NCBI RefSeq assembly: GCF_000346755.1
Contig: NZ_ANNV01000042.1
Span: forward strand, 1-64,000
DNA: 64,000 bases
DNA from: Pseudomonas sp. CBZ-4
Lineage (GTDB): Bacteria > Pseudomonadota > Gammaproteobacteria > Pseudomonadales > Pseudomonadaceae
Direction: 5' to 3'
The position numbers and the translations under genes are program-made. Under the pieces are notes generated by a model. The model ran no database searches, had not been told where the DNA came from, and worked only from the letters and a program-made list of their open reading frames with translations. Of this stretch, positions 8,167-17,944 are shown one piece after another. The stretch's first letter is position 1, and the number at the start of each line of letters is the position of its first letter.

Positions 8167-9282
8167 GTGGCCATCTTGAACTTCAAACAGCTGATGGTGG
8201 CGGCCTTGTTGCTGTCCCTGAGCGCCGTCGCCCAGGCCGAGCGCCTGAAAGACATCGCCAGCATCTCCGGCGTGCGCTCCAACCAGTTGATCGGCTACGG
8301 CCTGGTGGTGGGACTCAACGGCACGGGTGACCAGACCACCCAGACCCCGTTCACCCTGCAGACCTTCAACAACATGCTGTCGCAGTTCGGCATCAAGGTG
8401 CCGGCCGGCTCGGGCAACGTGCAGCTGAAAAACGTCGCGGCCGTGTCCATCAGTGCCGACTTGCCGGCGTTCTCCAAGCCGGGCCAGGTGGTGGACATCA
8501 CCGTGTCCTCCATCGGTAACTCGAAAAGCCTGCGTGGCGGCACTTTGCTGATGACCCCGCTCAAAGGTATCGACGGCAACGTCTACGCCATCGCCCAGGG
8601 CAACCTGGTGGTGGGCGGGTTTGACGCCGAAGGTCGCGACGGTTCGAAGATCACCGTCAACGTGCCGTCCGCCGGGCGCATTCCTGGCGGCGCCACGGTG
8701 GAACGCACCGTGCCGAGCGGTTTCAACCAAGGCAACAGCCTGACCCTGAACCTCAACCGTTCCGACTTCACCACCGCCAAGCGCGTCGTCGACAAGATCA
8801 ACGACATGCTTGGCCCTGGCGTGGCCCAGGCCATCGACGGCGGCTCGATCCGCGTGACCGCGCCGCTGGACCCAAGCCAGCGCGTGGACTACCTGTCTAT
8901 CCTGGAAAACCTCGAAGTCGATCCAGGCCAGGCGGTGGCCAAAGTCATCATCAACTCGCGCACCGGCACCATCGTGATCGGCCAGAACGTCAAGGTGTCG
9001 CCGGCCGCGGTGACCCACGGCAGCCTGACCGTGACCATCACCGAAGACCCGATCGTCAGCCAGCCTGGGCCTTTGTCCAACGGCCAGACGGCCGTGGTGC
9101 CGCGCTCGCGGGTAAATGCCCAGCAAGAAGCCAAGCCGATGTTCAAGTTCGGCCCCGGCACCACCCTGGATGAGATTGTCCGCGCGGTGAACCAGGTGGG
9201 CGCAGCGCCCGGCGACTTGATGGCGATCCTTGAAGCCCTGAAACAGGCCGGCGCCTTGCAAGCCGACCTGATCGTGATCTGA
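8167..9282 (+). CDS. flgI: Flagellar P-ring protein FlgI
   Basis: A P-ring subunit of about 370 residues, exported by Sec and assembled in the peptidoglycan layer. A signal peptide ends at AVAQA before [13 protein letters not shown]. The C-terminal end [19 protein letters not shown] is typical. The start given is the GTG directly after the flgH stop (371 residues). The TTG three codons later (8176) has a better-spaced AGGTGG and would give 368 residues, so the exact start is open. Confidence 0.96.
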   Translation: MAILNFKQLMVAALLLSLSAVAQAERLKDIASISGVRSNQLIGYGLVVGLNGTGDQTTQTPFTLQTFNNMLSQFGIKVPAGSGNVQLKNVAAVSISADLPAFSKPGQVVDITVSSIGNSKSLRGGTLLMTPLKGIDGNVYAIAQGNLVVGGFDAEGRDGSKITVNVPSAGRIPGGATVERTVPSGFNQGNSLTLNLNRSDFTTAKRVVDKINDMLGPGVAQAIDGGSIRVTAPLDPSQRVDYLSILENLEVDPGQAVAKVIINSRTGTIVIGQNVKVSPAAVTHGSLTVTITEDPIVSQPGPLSNGQTAVVPRSRVNAQQEAKPMFKFGPGTTLDEIVRAVNQVGAAPGDLMAILEALKQAGALQADLIVI

Positions 9283-9286
9283 GGCC

Positions 9287-10555
9287 ATGGCCATGGATAT
9301 GCGCAAGAGCGGGATCACCAGCACGGCGGACTCGGGGTCGTACTCCGACTTGAACCGGCTTAACCAGCTCAAGGTCGGTGCCGACAAGAACAGCGAAGGC
9401 AACATGCGCAAGGTGGCGCAGGAGTTTGAGTCGCTGTTCCTGAGCGAGATGCTCAAGTCCATGCGTTCGGCGACCGAGGCATTGGGCAAAGACAACCCGA
9501 TGAACACGCCGGCGGCCAAGCAGTACCAGGAAATGTACGACCAGCAACTGGCGGTATCGATGTCCCGCGAAGGCGGTGGTATCGGCCTGGCCGACGTGCT
9601 GATGCGCCAGATGCAGAAGAACAAACCGGTGGAAGCCCAGGCGGCCACCTTGCAAGGCCCGGCGGCGGCTGAGCCGGCGAAGAAGGTGGATGTGCCGACG
9701 GAAATCGGCGCGGGCACCCAGGCCGAAGGTCCGCTGGGTCGTTCCAATGGCCAGCGCCCACTGTGGGCGTATCGCGTGGCGGAGCCGCAGGCCGGCGCCG
9801 CAGCGTCCCACAGCAATGACATGGAGCTGATGAACCAGCGCCGCATCGCCTTGCCGAGCAAGCTGACGGATCGCCTGCTGGCTGGCATCGTGCCAAGCAC
9901 CGACACCAGCGTCGCCAAGGCCGCGCCACTGCGTAACAGCGCCGCCGACGACAACGTGATCAACAGCACTGCACGCAGCTTTGCCGTGCCAAGCGGGCGC
10001 ATGCAGGTCTATGGCCGCGCCATTGCCCAGCCACCGCTGGCGCCGGCGAAAAAAGCCTTCGGCTCCCAGGACGAATTTGTCGCCACCATGCTGCCGATGG
10101 CCAAGGCGGCCGCCGCACGCATTGGCGTCGATCCGAAGTACCTGGTGGCCCAGGCCGCGCTGGAAACCGGTTGGGGCAAGTCGGTGATGCGTGCCGAAGA
10201 CGGCAGCAGCAGCCACAACCTGTTCGGCATCAAGGCCGGCCAGAGCTGGCAGGGCGGTCAGGCCCGCGCGATCACCAGCGAGTTCCGCGATGGGGCGATG
10301 GTCAAGGAAACGGCGCAGTTCCGCTCCTACGATTCGTACCAGGACAGCTTCCACGACCTCGTGACATTGCTGCAAAGCAATGATCGCTATAAAGAAGTTG
10401 TGAAGTCGGCCGACAACCCGGAACAGTTTGTACGCGAGTTGCAAAAGGCCGGTTACGCAACCGACCCAGACTATGCCAGCAAGATTTCGCAGATCGCCAA
10501 AACGATGAACAGCTACCAGAACTACGCTGCCGCTGGCGCAACCACACATTTATAA
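9287..10555 (+). CDS. flgJ: Rod cap and peptidoglycan hydrolase FlgJ
   Basis: A 422-residue two-domain protein. The N-terminal part (about 35-115, with the FLSEMLKSMR motif) caps the growing rod, and the C-terminal part (about 265-415) is a glucosaminidase-type domain that opens the peptidoglycan, with the catalytic Glu in AALETGWGKS. A long low-complexity linker separates them, which makes it longer than the enterobacterial protein, as is usual in Pseudomonas. A second in-frame ATG two codons on is an alternative start. Confidence 0.95.
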   Translation: MAMDMRKSGITSTADSGSYSDLNRLNQLKVGADKNSEGNMRKVAQEFESLFLSEMLKSMRSATEALGKDNPMNTPAAKQYQEMYDQQLAVSMSREGGGIGLADVLMRQMQKNKPVEAQAATLQGPAAAEPAKKVDVPTEIGAGTQAEGPLGRSNGQRPLWAYRVAEPQAGAAASHSNDMELMNQRRIALPSKLTDRLLAGIVPSTDTSVAKAAPLRNSAADDNVINSTARSFAVPSGRMQVYGRAIAQPPLAPAKKAFGSQDEFVATMLPMAKAAAARIGVDPKYLVAQAALETGWGKSVMRAEDGSSSHNLFGIKAGQSWQGGQARAITSEFRDGAMVKETAQFRSYDSYQDSFHDLVTLLQSNDRYKEVVKSADNPEQFVRELQKAGYATDPDYASKISQIAKTMNSYQNYAAAGATTHL

Positions 10556-10565
10556 GGTCTGAATC

Positions 10566-12614
10566 ATGAGTTTGCTCAGTATCGGGATGTCAGGGCTCAA
10601 TGCCGCTCAAGGATCGTTGTCGGTCTTGAGTAATAACATTGCCAACGTCAACACCGCGGGCTACTCACGTCAGCAGGCCACCCAGAACGCCAGCGCGTCG
10701 AACCAGTTCGGCGGCGTGTTCATCGGCACCGGCACGACCCTGGCGGATGTGCGTCGGGTGTACAACGAGTACCTGGATGCGGCGTACCAGAACAGCACCG
10801 CGCTGAGCAGCGATGCCAATGCCTACCTGGGGCAGGTCAGTGCCATCGACAAAGTGTTGTCGGACAAGACCACCGGCATGTCGTCGGCGCTGAGCTCGTT
10901 CTTTGCAACCCTGCAGACCGCGTCGTCCAACCCGAATGACCTGTCGGCGCGCCAGCTGCTGGTGTCCAACGCCAAGACGCTGAGCAACCGCTTCAACTCG
11001 ATCTCGACGCAGCTGACCCAGCAGAAAGAAACCATCAACAGCCAGCTGAGCACCATGAGTGATCAGGTCAATCAACTGACCTCCTCGATTGCTTCGCTGA
11101 ACAAGCAGATCTCCCAGGCCCAGGGCTCGGCAACCGCCGCGCCAGCGAACCTGCTGGACTCACGCAACGAGGCCGTGCGCGCGCTCAATGAACTGATCGG
11201 CGTTACCGCGACGGAGAAGAACGGCCAATTCAGTATCAATACCGGCACCGGTCAGTCGCTGGTGGAAGGCGGGATTGCCAACACGATTTCGGCGGTACCG
11301 AGCAAGGACGACAACAGCCAGTACACCATCCAGCTGAACGTCAATGGCACCGCCCTGGACATGGGCTCGGTGATCAGCGGCGGCAGCATTGGCGGCTTGT
11401 TGCGCTATCGCAGCGACGCCCTGATGCCGGCCATCAACGAGCTGGGGCGCCTGGCGATTGCGACTGCCGATACGATCAACAATCAGCTGGGCCAGGGCCT
11501 GGATCTGAACGGTGACTTCGGCACGTCGCTGTTCAAGGACATCAACAGCGCCACCGCCATTGCTTCGCGTAGCCAGGCGGCAGCGGGCAACAGCGCCGCG
11601 TCCAGCAACCTGAATGTGACGATCAACGACAGCAGCAAGCTGACGACCTATGACTACAAGATCACGTTCAGCGACAAGACCAACCCGAACATGATCACCG
11701 TGGAGCGCTCGGACGGTAAGTCCATGGGCAACTTCGACATCAGCTCTACCACCGTCCCCGTGTCGTTTGACGGCGTGACCGTGACACTCGATGGCAAAGG
11801 CACGATGAGCTATGGCGACAGCTTCAAGGTCAGCCCGACGGCCAACGGTGCCAGCGCTATCGGCGTGGACATGGCGGATGCCAACAAGCTCGCCTTTGCC
11901 GGCCCACTCATTGGCGAAGGTGGCAAGACCAACAGCGGCACGGGCACCTTTACCCAGCCGACGCTGACGGCGCCACTGGATATCCATGGCGGTGCGGACA
12001 CGGCGAAGCTGCGCACGAACATCGAAGGCCTGATGCCGGTGAAAATGGTGTTTGGCAAACCGGCCGCCGACGGCACCCAGTCCTATACGATCAGCAACGC
12101 CCAGGGCAAGGCGATTGGCACCGGCACCATCGTGCCGGGGCAGGGCAACAAGATCACCGTCAATGTGCCCGAGCTGGATGCGACCGGTACGCCGATCCCG
12201 GGTTCGGGCTTCAAATTCGACACCACCATCAACGGCTCGCCGGCTGACGGTGACAGCACCACGTTCTCGTTCAACAGCGCCGGCAAGTCCGACGGCCGCA
12301 ACGCGCAGCAGTTGCTTGACCTGCAAACCAAGGCCACGGTGGGCATGGGCGACGGCAACGTCGGCGTGAGCCTGGTGGGGGCGAACAGCCGCCTGGTGTC
12401 CCAGGTGGGTGCCAAGGCCAGCCAGTCGAGTGTCGATGTGGCCGCGACCGGCGCCTTGCTGGCGGCCAACAAAGGCGCGCGCAACTCGGTGTCCGGGGTC
12501 AACCTGGATGACGAGGCGGGCGACATGATCAAGTTCCAGCAGTACTACACCGCGTCGTCGCAGATCATCAAGGCCGCGCAAGAAACCTTCACCACATTGA
12601 TCAATAGCCTTTAA
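10566..12614 (+). CDS. flgK: Flagellar hook-associated protein 1 FlgK
   Basis: A 682-residue junction protein between hook and filament. The N-terminal rod/hook motif is LSNNIANVNTAGYSRQ and the C-terminal one is SGVNLDDEAGDMIKFQQYY with the coiled-coil end. The central Ser/Thr/Asn-rich part (about 290-560) is variable. It begins 10 bases after flgJ. Confidence 0.97.
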   Translation: MSLLSIGMSGLNAAQGSLSVLSNNIANVNTAGYSRQQATQNASASNQFGGVFIGTGTTLADVRRVYNEYLDAAYQNSTALSSDANAYLGQVSAIDKVLSDKTTGMSSALSSFFATLQTASSNPNDLSARQLLVSNAKTLSNRFNSISTQLTQQKETINSQLSTMSDQVNQLTSSIASLNKQISQAQGSATAAPANLLDSRNEAVRALNELIGVTATEKNGQFSINTGTGQSLVEGGIANTISAVPSKDDNSQYTIQLNVNGTALDMGSVISGGSIGGLLRYRSDALMPAINELGRLAIATADTINNQLGQGLDLNGDFGTSLFKDINSATAIASRSQAAAGNSAASSNLNVTINDSSKLTTYDYKITFSDKTNPNMITVERSDGKSMGNFDISSTTVPVSFDGVTVTLDGKGTMSYGDSFKVSPTANGASAIGVDMADANKLAFAGPLIGEGGKTNSGTGTFTQPTLTAPLDIHGGADTAKLRTNIEGLMPVKMVFGKPAADGTQSYTISNAQGKAIGTGTIVPGQGNKITVNVPELDATGTPIPGSGFKFDTTINGSPADGDSTTFSFNSAGKSDGRNAQQLLDLQTKATVGMGDGNVGVSLVGANSRLVSQVGAKASQSSVDVAATGALLAANKGARNSVSGVNLDDEAGDMIKFQQYYTASSQIIKAAQETFTTLINSL

Positions 12615-12628
12615 GGGAGTCTGGGACG

Positions 12629-14218
12629 ATGCGTATTTCTACACAGCAGTATTTCGAAACCAGCTCCACCAAGTACCAGGAAAACTATTCCAGTGTGGTC
12701 AAGGCGCAGGACCAGGCCAGCTCTGGCGTGCGTGTGCAAACGGCTGCGGATGATCCGGTCGCGGCCGCGCGGTTGCTGATGCTGCAACAGCAAAAAGACA
12801 TGCTGGGGCAGTACAACACCAATATCGACACGCTGAAAAACTCGCTGCAGACCGAAGACAGCGTGCTGCAGAACATCAACACGGCGATCCAGCGCGCCAG
12901 CGAACTGGCGCTGAAGGTCGGTAACGTCGGGATCAGCGATGCTGACCGCAAATCGACCGCCGCCGAAATCGGTGCCCTGGAAGACCAGATCATGGGTCTG
13001 CTCAATACCAAGGATGCCAGCGGCAACTACCTGTTCTCCGGCAGCAAGACCGACACGCCGCCCTACACGCGCAACAACGATGGCACCTACACCTATCAGG
13101 GCGATGACACCGCGCTGAACCTGCGGGTGGCGGAGAATCTGTCGGTGCCGATGGGCGATACCGCGAAGAAAATGCTCGAGACCTCGGCCAACACCGGTCG
13201 TACCCAGGCCACACCGGTGCTGGTTCCGCCGGCGGTGGATGACGGCAAGGTCACGATCTCGGCGGGCCTGATTGCGTCGGGTGTCGATGTGAAGTTTGCC
13301 GACGGCCAGCCTTACACGCTGAAGTTCCTCAGCAGCACCCAATACACCGTCAGTGACAGCACCGGCAAGGACATCACGTCCGAGATCGCGGGCAACGGCA
13401 CCTTTGACTCCACCAAGGAAGGCGGTTCGACCATCAGCCTGCGCGGGGTCAAGTTCGACATCGGCCTGAACCTGGGCAAAGACGTACTGCCGGGCGCGCC
13501 GTCGGATGCGCTGGTAAAAGACCGCGAGTTCACCCTGGCCCTCAAGCCGGACTCGTTCAGTGTTTCGCGTACCGCCAGCAACCCAAGCGCGGCCCAGTTG
13601 ACCGGTGGTTCGGTGAGTGATCCGGCGGCTTACGCCAGCACCTTTCCCAACGCCGGCCTGGTGGTCAAATTCGGTGCGGGCGGTAGCTATAACGTCTACG
13701 CGCAGCCTTACACGGCAGACAGTAAATCCATCGCCAATGACACGCTGGCTGCGGGCGCGACCTCGATCACCGTGGCGGGCGTGACGCTGGGCGTGACCAC
13801 TGCGCCGGCACCGGCAGATGGCGATCAGTTCCTGGTGGGCGCCACCAGCAACAAGAACGAAAACGTGCTCGACACCCTCAGCCGCCTGCGCCGCACGCTG
13901 GAGACGCCGTCGGATGGCAACCCGGCGGCGCAGAAGGAACTCAAGGATGTGGTCGCCCGGTCCATCGGCAACCTGACCAACGCCTACAGCCAGATCGACC
14001 AGGTTCGCGGGGATATCGGCGCACGGCTGAACACCCTGGATATCCAGAGCGCCGAAAACACCAGCCTGAGCCTGGCGAACGCCACCACCATGAGTTCGCT
14101 GGGTAACGTTGACTTCGCCGAAGCCGCGATCAACCTGAGCTTGCAACAAACCATGCTGCAAGCCTCGCAGCTGGCGTTCGTGAAAATCTCCCAGCTGAGC
14201 CTGTTCAACAAGATGTAA
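12629..14218 (+). CDS. flgL: Flagellar hook-associated protein 3 FlgL
   Basis: A 529-residue second hook-filament junction protein, starting MRISTQQYFETSSTKYQ with flagellin-like heptad ends (last residues QLAFVKISQLSLFNKM). The family signature SGVRVQTAADDPVAAARLL is present. It is longer than the enterobacterial protein because of a large central insertion (about 180-400). It is the last gene of the flg operon and is followed at once by a strong hairpin. Confidence 0.96.
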   Translation: MRISTQQYFETSSTKYQENYSSVVKAQDQASSGVRVQTAADDPVAAARLLMLQQQKDMLGQYNTNIDTLKNSLQTEDSVLQNINTAIQRASELALKVGNVGISDADRKSTAAEIGALEDQIMGLLNTKDASGNYLFSGSKTDTPPYTRNNDGTYTYQGDDTALNLRVAENLSVPMGDTAKKMLETSANTGRTQATPVLVPPAVDDGKVTISAGLIASGVDVKFADGQPYTLKFLSSTQYTVSDSTGKDITSEIAGNGTFDSTKEGGSTISLRGVKFDIGLNLGKDVLPGAPSDALVKDREFTLALKPDSFSVSRTASNPSAAQLTGGSVSDPAAYASTFPNAGLVVKFGAGGSYNVYAQPYTADSKSIANDTLAAGATSITVAGVTLGVTTAPAPADGDQFLVGATSNKNENVLDTLSRLRRTLETPSDGNPAAQKELKDVVARSIGNLTNAYSQIDQVRGDIGARLNTLDIQSAENTSLSLANATTMSSLGNVDFAEAAINLSLQQTMLQASQLAFVKISQLSLFNKM

Positions 14219-14235
14219 GCGGCCCGCTGCACAGC

Positions 14236-14267
14236 AACGGCCCAGCCTGGAAACAGGCTGGGCCGTT
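14236..14267 (+). terminator. Hairpin after flgL
   Basis: A perfect 14-bp stem (AACGGCCCAGCCTG with its complement) and GAAA loop, followed by GTCGTTTGCG. The T run is poor, but the strength and position right after flgL support an operon terminator. Confidence 0.8.
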
Positions 14268-14499
14268 GTCGTTTGCGGGACTTAATTGTTTGAAGGTTTT
14301 GCAGAAAGCACACACAATTAGGTGACCTGCGGGTCATAAAGCGCATCTTCACTGTATCGTGTGAAAAGGATAAGTCGTCCAAGGCGCCTTGCGCAGCGGC
14401 TTTCAGCGAGTTCTTCACGGGGTTTGTCCCCTTTATTGTCACCACTTCGCGAGGCAGTTCGCGGGGTGTTCTCCAGCTATTTAGTATTGGGAAGCCACA

Positions 14500-15429
14500 A
14501 TGATTGGCATAAAAAGCATCGCCAGTTACGTGCCGGCCGACGGCATCGATAACTACGCCCAGGGTGCCAAATTCGCCAAGGATGAAGAATTCATCATTGG
14601 CAAGATCGGTTCGGCGTTCCTGCCGCGCAAGGAAGCTGCCCAGGAAACTTCCGATCTGTGTGTCGAGGCAGTCAACGCTTTGTTTGCCAACAACCCGCAG
14701 TTGAAGCGCGAGTCGATTGACGCGCTGATCGTCGTCACCCAGAACGGGGACGAAGAGGGTTTGCCCCACACCGCCGCCATCGTCCAGGACAAACTGGGCC
14801 TGCCGACCCACGTGGCCGCGTTCGATATCTCCCTGGGCTGCTCCGGCTACGTCTACGGCATCTACGCGATGAAGGGCTTCATGGAAGCCGCCGGCCTGAA
14901 AAACGGCCTGCTGATCACCGCCGACCCGTACTCGAAGATCGTCGACCCGGAAGACCGCAACACCACCATGCTGTTCGGCGACGCCGCCACCGCCACGTGG
15001 ATGGGTGAAGACGCGCCTTGGCTGCTGGGCAAGTCGAAGTTCGGCACCGACGGTTCCGGCGCGCCGCACCTGAAGGTCAGCGACGGCGTGTTCTTCATGA
15101 ACGGTCGCCAGGTGTTCAACTTCGCATTGCTCAAAGTGCCGGCGCATTTGCACGAGCTGCTCAATGAGTCGGACCTCAAGGCCGACGACATCGATGCCTT
15201 CTGCATTCACCAGGGCAGTGCGGCGATTGTCGACGCTGTGGCGCGCCGCTTTGAAGAGGCGCCGGTGGAGAAGTTCATCAAGGACATGGTCGAGACCGGC
15301 AACACCGTGTCGTCGAGCATTCCGTTGCTGCTGGAAAAGCACGTGATGGACGCCACCTGGAAGCGCGTGGCGATCAGTGGTTTTGGCGTGGGCCTGTCGT
15401 GGGGCTCGGCGATTCTCTATCGTCCGTGA
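14500..15429 (+). CDS. Ketoacyl-ACP synthase III (FabH-like)
   Basis: A 309-residue thiolase-fold condensing enzyme. The KASIII triad is complete: Cys114 in LGCSGYVYG, His237 in CIHQGSA and Asn268 in ETGNTVSSS. It is therefore likely an active enzyme that condenses an acyl-CoA with malonyl-ACP or transfers an acyl group. It stands alone between flgL and fliC, a place where other pseudomonads carry flagellin glycosylation genes, so it may make an acyl group for a flagellar or surface sugar. This role is inferred from place only. Its own hairpin terminator follows. Confidence 0.9.
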   Translation: MIGIKSIASYVPADGIDNYAQGAKFAKDEEFIIGKIGSAFLPRKEAAQETSDLCVEAVNALFANNPQLKRESIDALIVVTQNGDEEGLPHTAAIVQDKLGLPTHVAAFDISLGCSGYVYGIYAMKGFMEAAGLKNGLLITADPYSKIVDPEDRNTTMLFGDAATATWMGEDAPWLLGKSKFGTDGSGAPHLKVSDGVFFMNGRQVFNFALLKVPAHLHELLNESDLKADDIDAFCIHQGSAAIVDAVARRFEEAPVEKFIKDMVETGNTVSSSIPLLLEKHVMDATWKRVAISGFGVGLSWGSAILYRP

Positions 15430-15448
15430 CGCTTTAACCCGCAATACA

Positions 15449-15486
15449 AAAAACGCCGATGATCGAGAGATCATCGGCGTTTTTTA
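15449..15486. terminator. Bidirectional terminator between fabH-like gene and fliC
   Basis: A perfect 16-bp stem (AAAAACGCCGATGATC with its complement) with GAGA loop, with A run before and T run after. It would stop transcripts from the FabH-like gene and insulate fliC. Confidence 0.95.
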
Positions 15487-15587
15487 TTTGGCGCCAGAAA
15501 AGCCAATGAATGCTGGGTTTTACCCCTGTGTAAGCCCTTGAATTGCAAGGGGTGGCACCAAGCCAGCAAAAAAATCAAAAAAAAGAC

Positions 15588-15614
15588 TCAAGCAACCGGC
15601 ACACACGACGATAA
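15588..15614 (+). promoter_or_regulatory. Sigma-28 (FliA) promoter of fliC
   Basis: TCAAG-N14-GACGATAA is close to the FliA consensus (TCAAG or TAAAG, then GCCGATAA), with one mismatch in the -10. It gives a leader of about 75 bases before fliC. Flagellin genes are FliA-dependent in Pseudomonas. Confidence 0.75.
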
Positions 15615-15695
15615 CTATTACGAAGGTTCTCTAGGCCACACCCGGCGGTTGCCAGGGCCGGAAGCCGCAGCATCCCATCCAACGAGGATTTCGTC

Positions 15696-17435
15696 ATGGC
15701 ATTATCAGTTAACACCAACATCACGTCTCTGGGGGTCCAGAAGAACCTGAATAAGGCTTCCGACGCTCTGAGCCAGTCGATGAACCGTCTGTCCTCCGGC
15801 CTGAAAATCAACAGCGCCAAAGACGACGCTGCCGGCATGCAGATCGCCAACCGTCTGAACAACCAGGTCAAAGGCCTGAACGTTGCCATCGCCAACGCCA
15901 ACAACGGCGTGTCGATTGCCCAGACTGCTGAAGGCGCAATGCAAGAATCCACCAACACCCTGCAGCGTCTGCGTGAACTCGCCCTGCAAGCGGCGAACGG
16001 TGATAAAAGCGACGCTGACCGTGTTTCCCTGCAGCAAGAATTCACCGCTAAAGTGGGCGAGCTGAACCGTATCGCCAGCACCACTACCTTCGGTGGTCGT
16101 AACCTGCTGGACGGCTCGTTCCAGAACGTAGCTTTCCAAATCGGCGCCAACGCCAACGAGACTATCTCGTTCGGCATGACCGACATCAGCTCCACCGCGC
16201 TGAAAGGTAACTTCAGCGAAGCCACTGTTAACAGCACCGCATTGAGCGGTCTCGCTGCTACCACTACTGGCTCGGTACTCACTGATAAAGCCACTGTCTC
16301 GGGTTCCGCTGCTGTTGGCGCCACTGTGGCGAGCGACAATATCAAAATCAACGGTACAACAATCACTTTCGGTGCTGTCGCAGCTAGTGACTTGGGTGTT
16401 GCCGCAGCTGCTGCTATCAACAAAGAGACAGCTACCACCGGTGTTACTGCAAGCACCGATGCTACTGGCGTCCTGACACTGAGCTCCACCAAGGCTATCA
16501 ACCTCGCAGCTGGCGATGTTGTAACTGCTTCTGCTGGCCCACCCCCAGTCGCTGCCAAAACTGATGGCTTGGCTAACCTGAAGCTGACTGCTAACCCTGC
16601 CATTGCCACTACCAGCAACCTGACCTCTGACGGTGCGATCACTGTAAACGGTGCTGCAGTAACTTGGGCGAAAGGCGACGCCATGTCGACCGTTCTCACC
16701 AAGCTCACCAATGCTGCTGGCGGCACTGCAGCGGGTGCTTCCGCTACCTTCACCGAAGGTCGTCTCAAGCTGACCTCGGGCAACGGTGCAGACATCAAGC
16801 TGGCTAACACTAACAGCGGTTCACTGTCGCAACTGGGTCTGTCTGCCGGTACCACTCAGGCCAAACTGACCGACGATACTTCCATCTCCGTCAACGGCGT
16901 AGAAGTCAAGTTCAAGAAAGGCGACACCGCTGATGCAGTTGTAGCTTCGATCAACAGCGCAAGCACCGGTGTACAGGCGAGCAAAAACGCTGACGGTACT
17001 CTGAGCCTGTTCGCAGACAAAGACATCACCATCAAAGACGGCAGCGCTGGTACCGGTCTGAAAGCCCTGGGCCTGACCACTGTTCCTGCCAACGGCACCA
17101 AAACCGCCGTGACCATGGAAACCAGCGTTTCCGACCTGAACATCCTGTCCGCCGCTTCTTCGCAGCAGGCTATCCAGGCTCTGGACGACGCCATGCAGCA
17201 GATCGACAGCCAGCGTTCGCAGCTGGGTGCCGTACAAAACCGCTTCGCCAGCACCGTGGCCAACCTGCAGAGCATTTCGCAGAACTCCTCCGCTGCCAAA
17301 GGCCGCGTAGAAGACGCTGACTTCGCTTCTGAAGCTGCTGAACTGACCAAGCAACAAACCCTGCAACAGGCTTCGACTGCGATCCTGTCCCAGGCCAACC
17401 AACTGCCATCCTCTGTTCTGAAGCTGCTTCAGTAA
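15696..17435 (+). CDS. fliC: Flagellin FliC
   Basis: A 579-residue filament subunit. Conserved D0/D1 ends are clear (starting [19 protein letters not shown]; ending [15 protein letters not shown]), including the flg22-like stretch [18 protein letters not shown] and the [14 protein letters not shown] segment read by TLR5. The middle carries three related units of about 55 residues with the pattern (D)xIxxNGxxVxxxxGD...LxLxS, which resemble the flagellin hook IN motif. Codon choice differs from its neighbours (more T/A third bases), as expected for a very highly expressed gene. Confidence 0.98.
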   Translation: MALSVNTNITSLGVQKNLNKASDALSQSMNRLSSGLKINSAKDDAAGMQIANRLNNQVKGLNVAIANANNGVSIAQTAEGAMQESTNTLQRLRELALQAANGDKSDADRVSLQQEFTAKVGELNRIASTTTFGGRNLLDGSFQNVAFQIGANANETISFGMTDISSTALKGNFSEATVNSTALSGLAATTTGSVLTDKATVSGSAAVGATVASDNIKINGTTITFGAVAASDLGVAAAAAINKETATTGVTASTDATGVLTLSSTKAINLAAGDVVTASAGPPPVAAKTDGLANLKLTANPAIATTSNLTSDGAITVNGAAVTWAKGDAMSTVLTKLTNAAGGTAAGASATFTEGRLKLTSGNGADIKLANTNSGSLSQLGLSAGTTQAKLTDDTSISVNGVEVKFKKGDTADAVVASINSASTGVQASKNADGTLSLFADKDITIKDGSAGTGLKALGLTTVPANGTKTAVTMETSVSDLNILSAASSQQAIQALDDAMQQIDSQRSQLGAVQNRFASTVANLQSISQNSSAAKGRVEDADFASEAAELTKQQTLQQASTAILSQANQLPSSVLKLLQ

Positions 17436-17454
17436 TAGCGGTAGCGGTTAAATA

Positions 17455-17492
17455 ACGGGAGGGTGCGTGCATAACGTGCCCTTCCGTTTTTT
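17455..17492 (+). terminator. Terminator after fliC
   Basis: A 13-bp stem (ACGGGAGGGTGCG / CGTGCCCTTCCGT, three G-U pairs) with loop TGCATAA and a TTTTTT run. It lies 20 bases after the fliC stop and before flaG. Confidence 0.88.
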
Positions 17493-17510
17493 CAGTTTGG
17501 AGGTGATGAC

Positions 17511-17861
17511 ATGGACATGAGCATCAAGCTGAACACGCCGTACCCGGCTGCCGTAACCCAGCCCAGCACTGCACCTGTCGCCCAGGCCCAGCCTGCGGCC
17601 AACAGTGAAGCGAAAGTGCCGGCGAGCGAAGAGCCACAGCGCGTTGCGCTGGAAAAAGCCGTTACCGATATGCGTGAGTTTGTGCAGGCTTCACAGCGCA
17701 ACCTGGATTTTTCCATCGATGACTCCACTGGCATAGTGGTCGTCAAGGTGATCGCCACCGACAGTGGTGAAGTGATTCGACAGCTTCCATCGGAGACCGC
17801 GCTGAAATTGGCGCAGAATTTGAGCGATGCCAGCAGCCTGCTGTTTGATAGCAAGGCTTGA
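17511..17861 (+). CDS. flaG: Flagellar protein FlaG
   Basis: A 116-residue FlaG family protein. The N-terminal half is Ala/Pro-rich and disordered; the conserved part is the C-terminal domain (RNLDFSIDDSTGIVVVKVI...EVIRQLPSE). The family is linked to filament length control. A TTGGAGGTGATGAC ribosome site precedes the ATG. It lies between fliC and fliD as in other polar-flagellate pseudomonads. Confidence 0.9.
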   Translation: MDMSIKLNTPYPAAVTQPSTAPVAQAQPAANSEAKVPASEEPQRVALEKAVTDMREFVQASQRNLDFSIDDSTGIVVVKVIATDSGEVIRQLPSETALKLAQNLSDASSLLFDSKA

Positions 17862-17944
17862 GTTGGCACGAAACATGTTTCTGATTGCGGCATCGGCGCT
17901 TGAGCGCCAAAAAACGGCCGCTTCAGGACAAGGAGAATAAGCAG

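Noticed and set aside
7348-10002. An antisense open frame of 884 codons opposite flgH, flgI and flgJ
   Set aside because: The three flg genes on the plus strand are certain, and the antisense product is the typical His/Gly/Val-rich mirror product.
12611-14161. An antisense open frame of 516 codons opposite flgL
   Set aside because: A shadow of flgL with no ribosome site and no recognisable sequence.
15553-15567. TGGCACCAAGCCAGC before fliC, which has GG-N10-GC spacing
   Set aside because: The -12 half lacks TT before GC, and the FliA-type promoter 21 bases further down fits the known control of flagellin much better.
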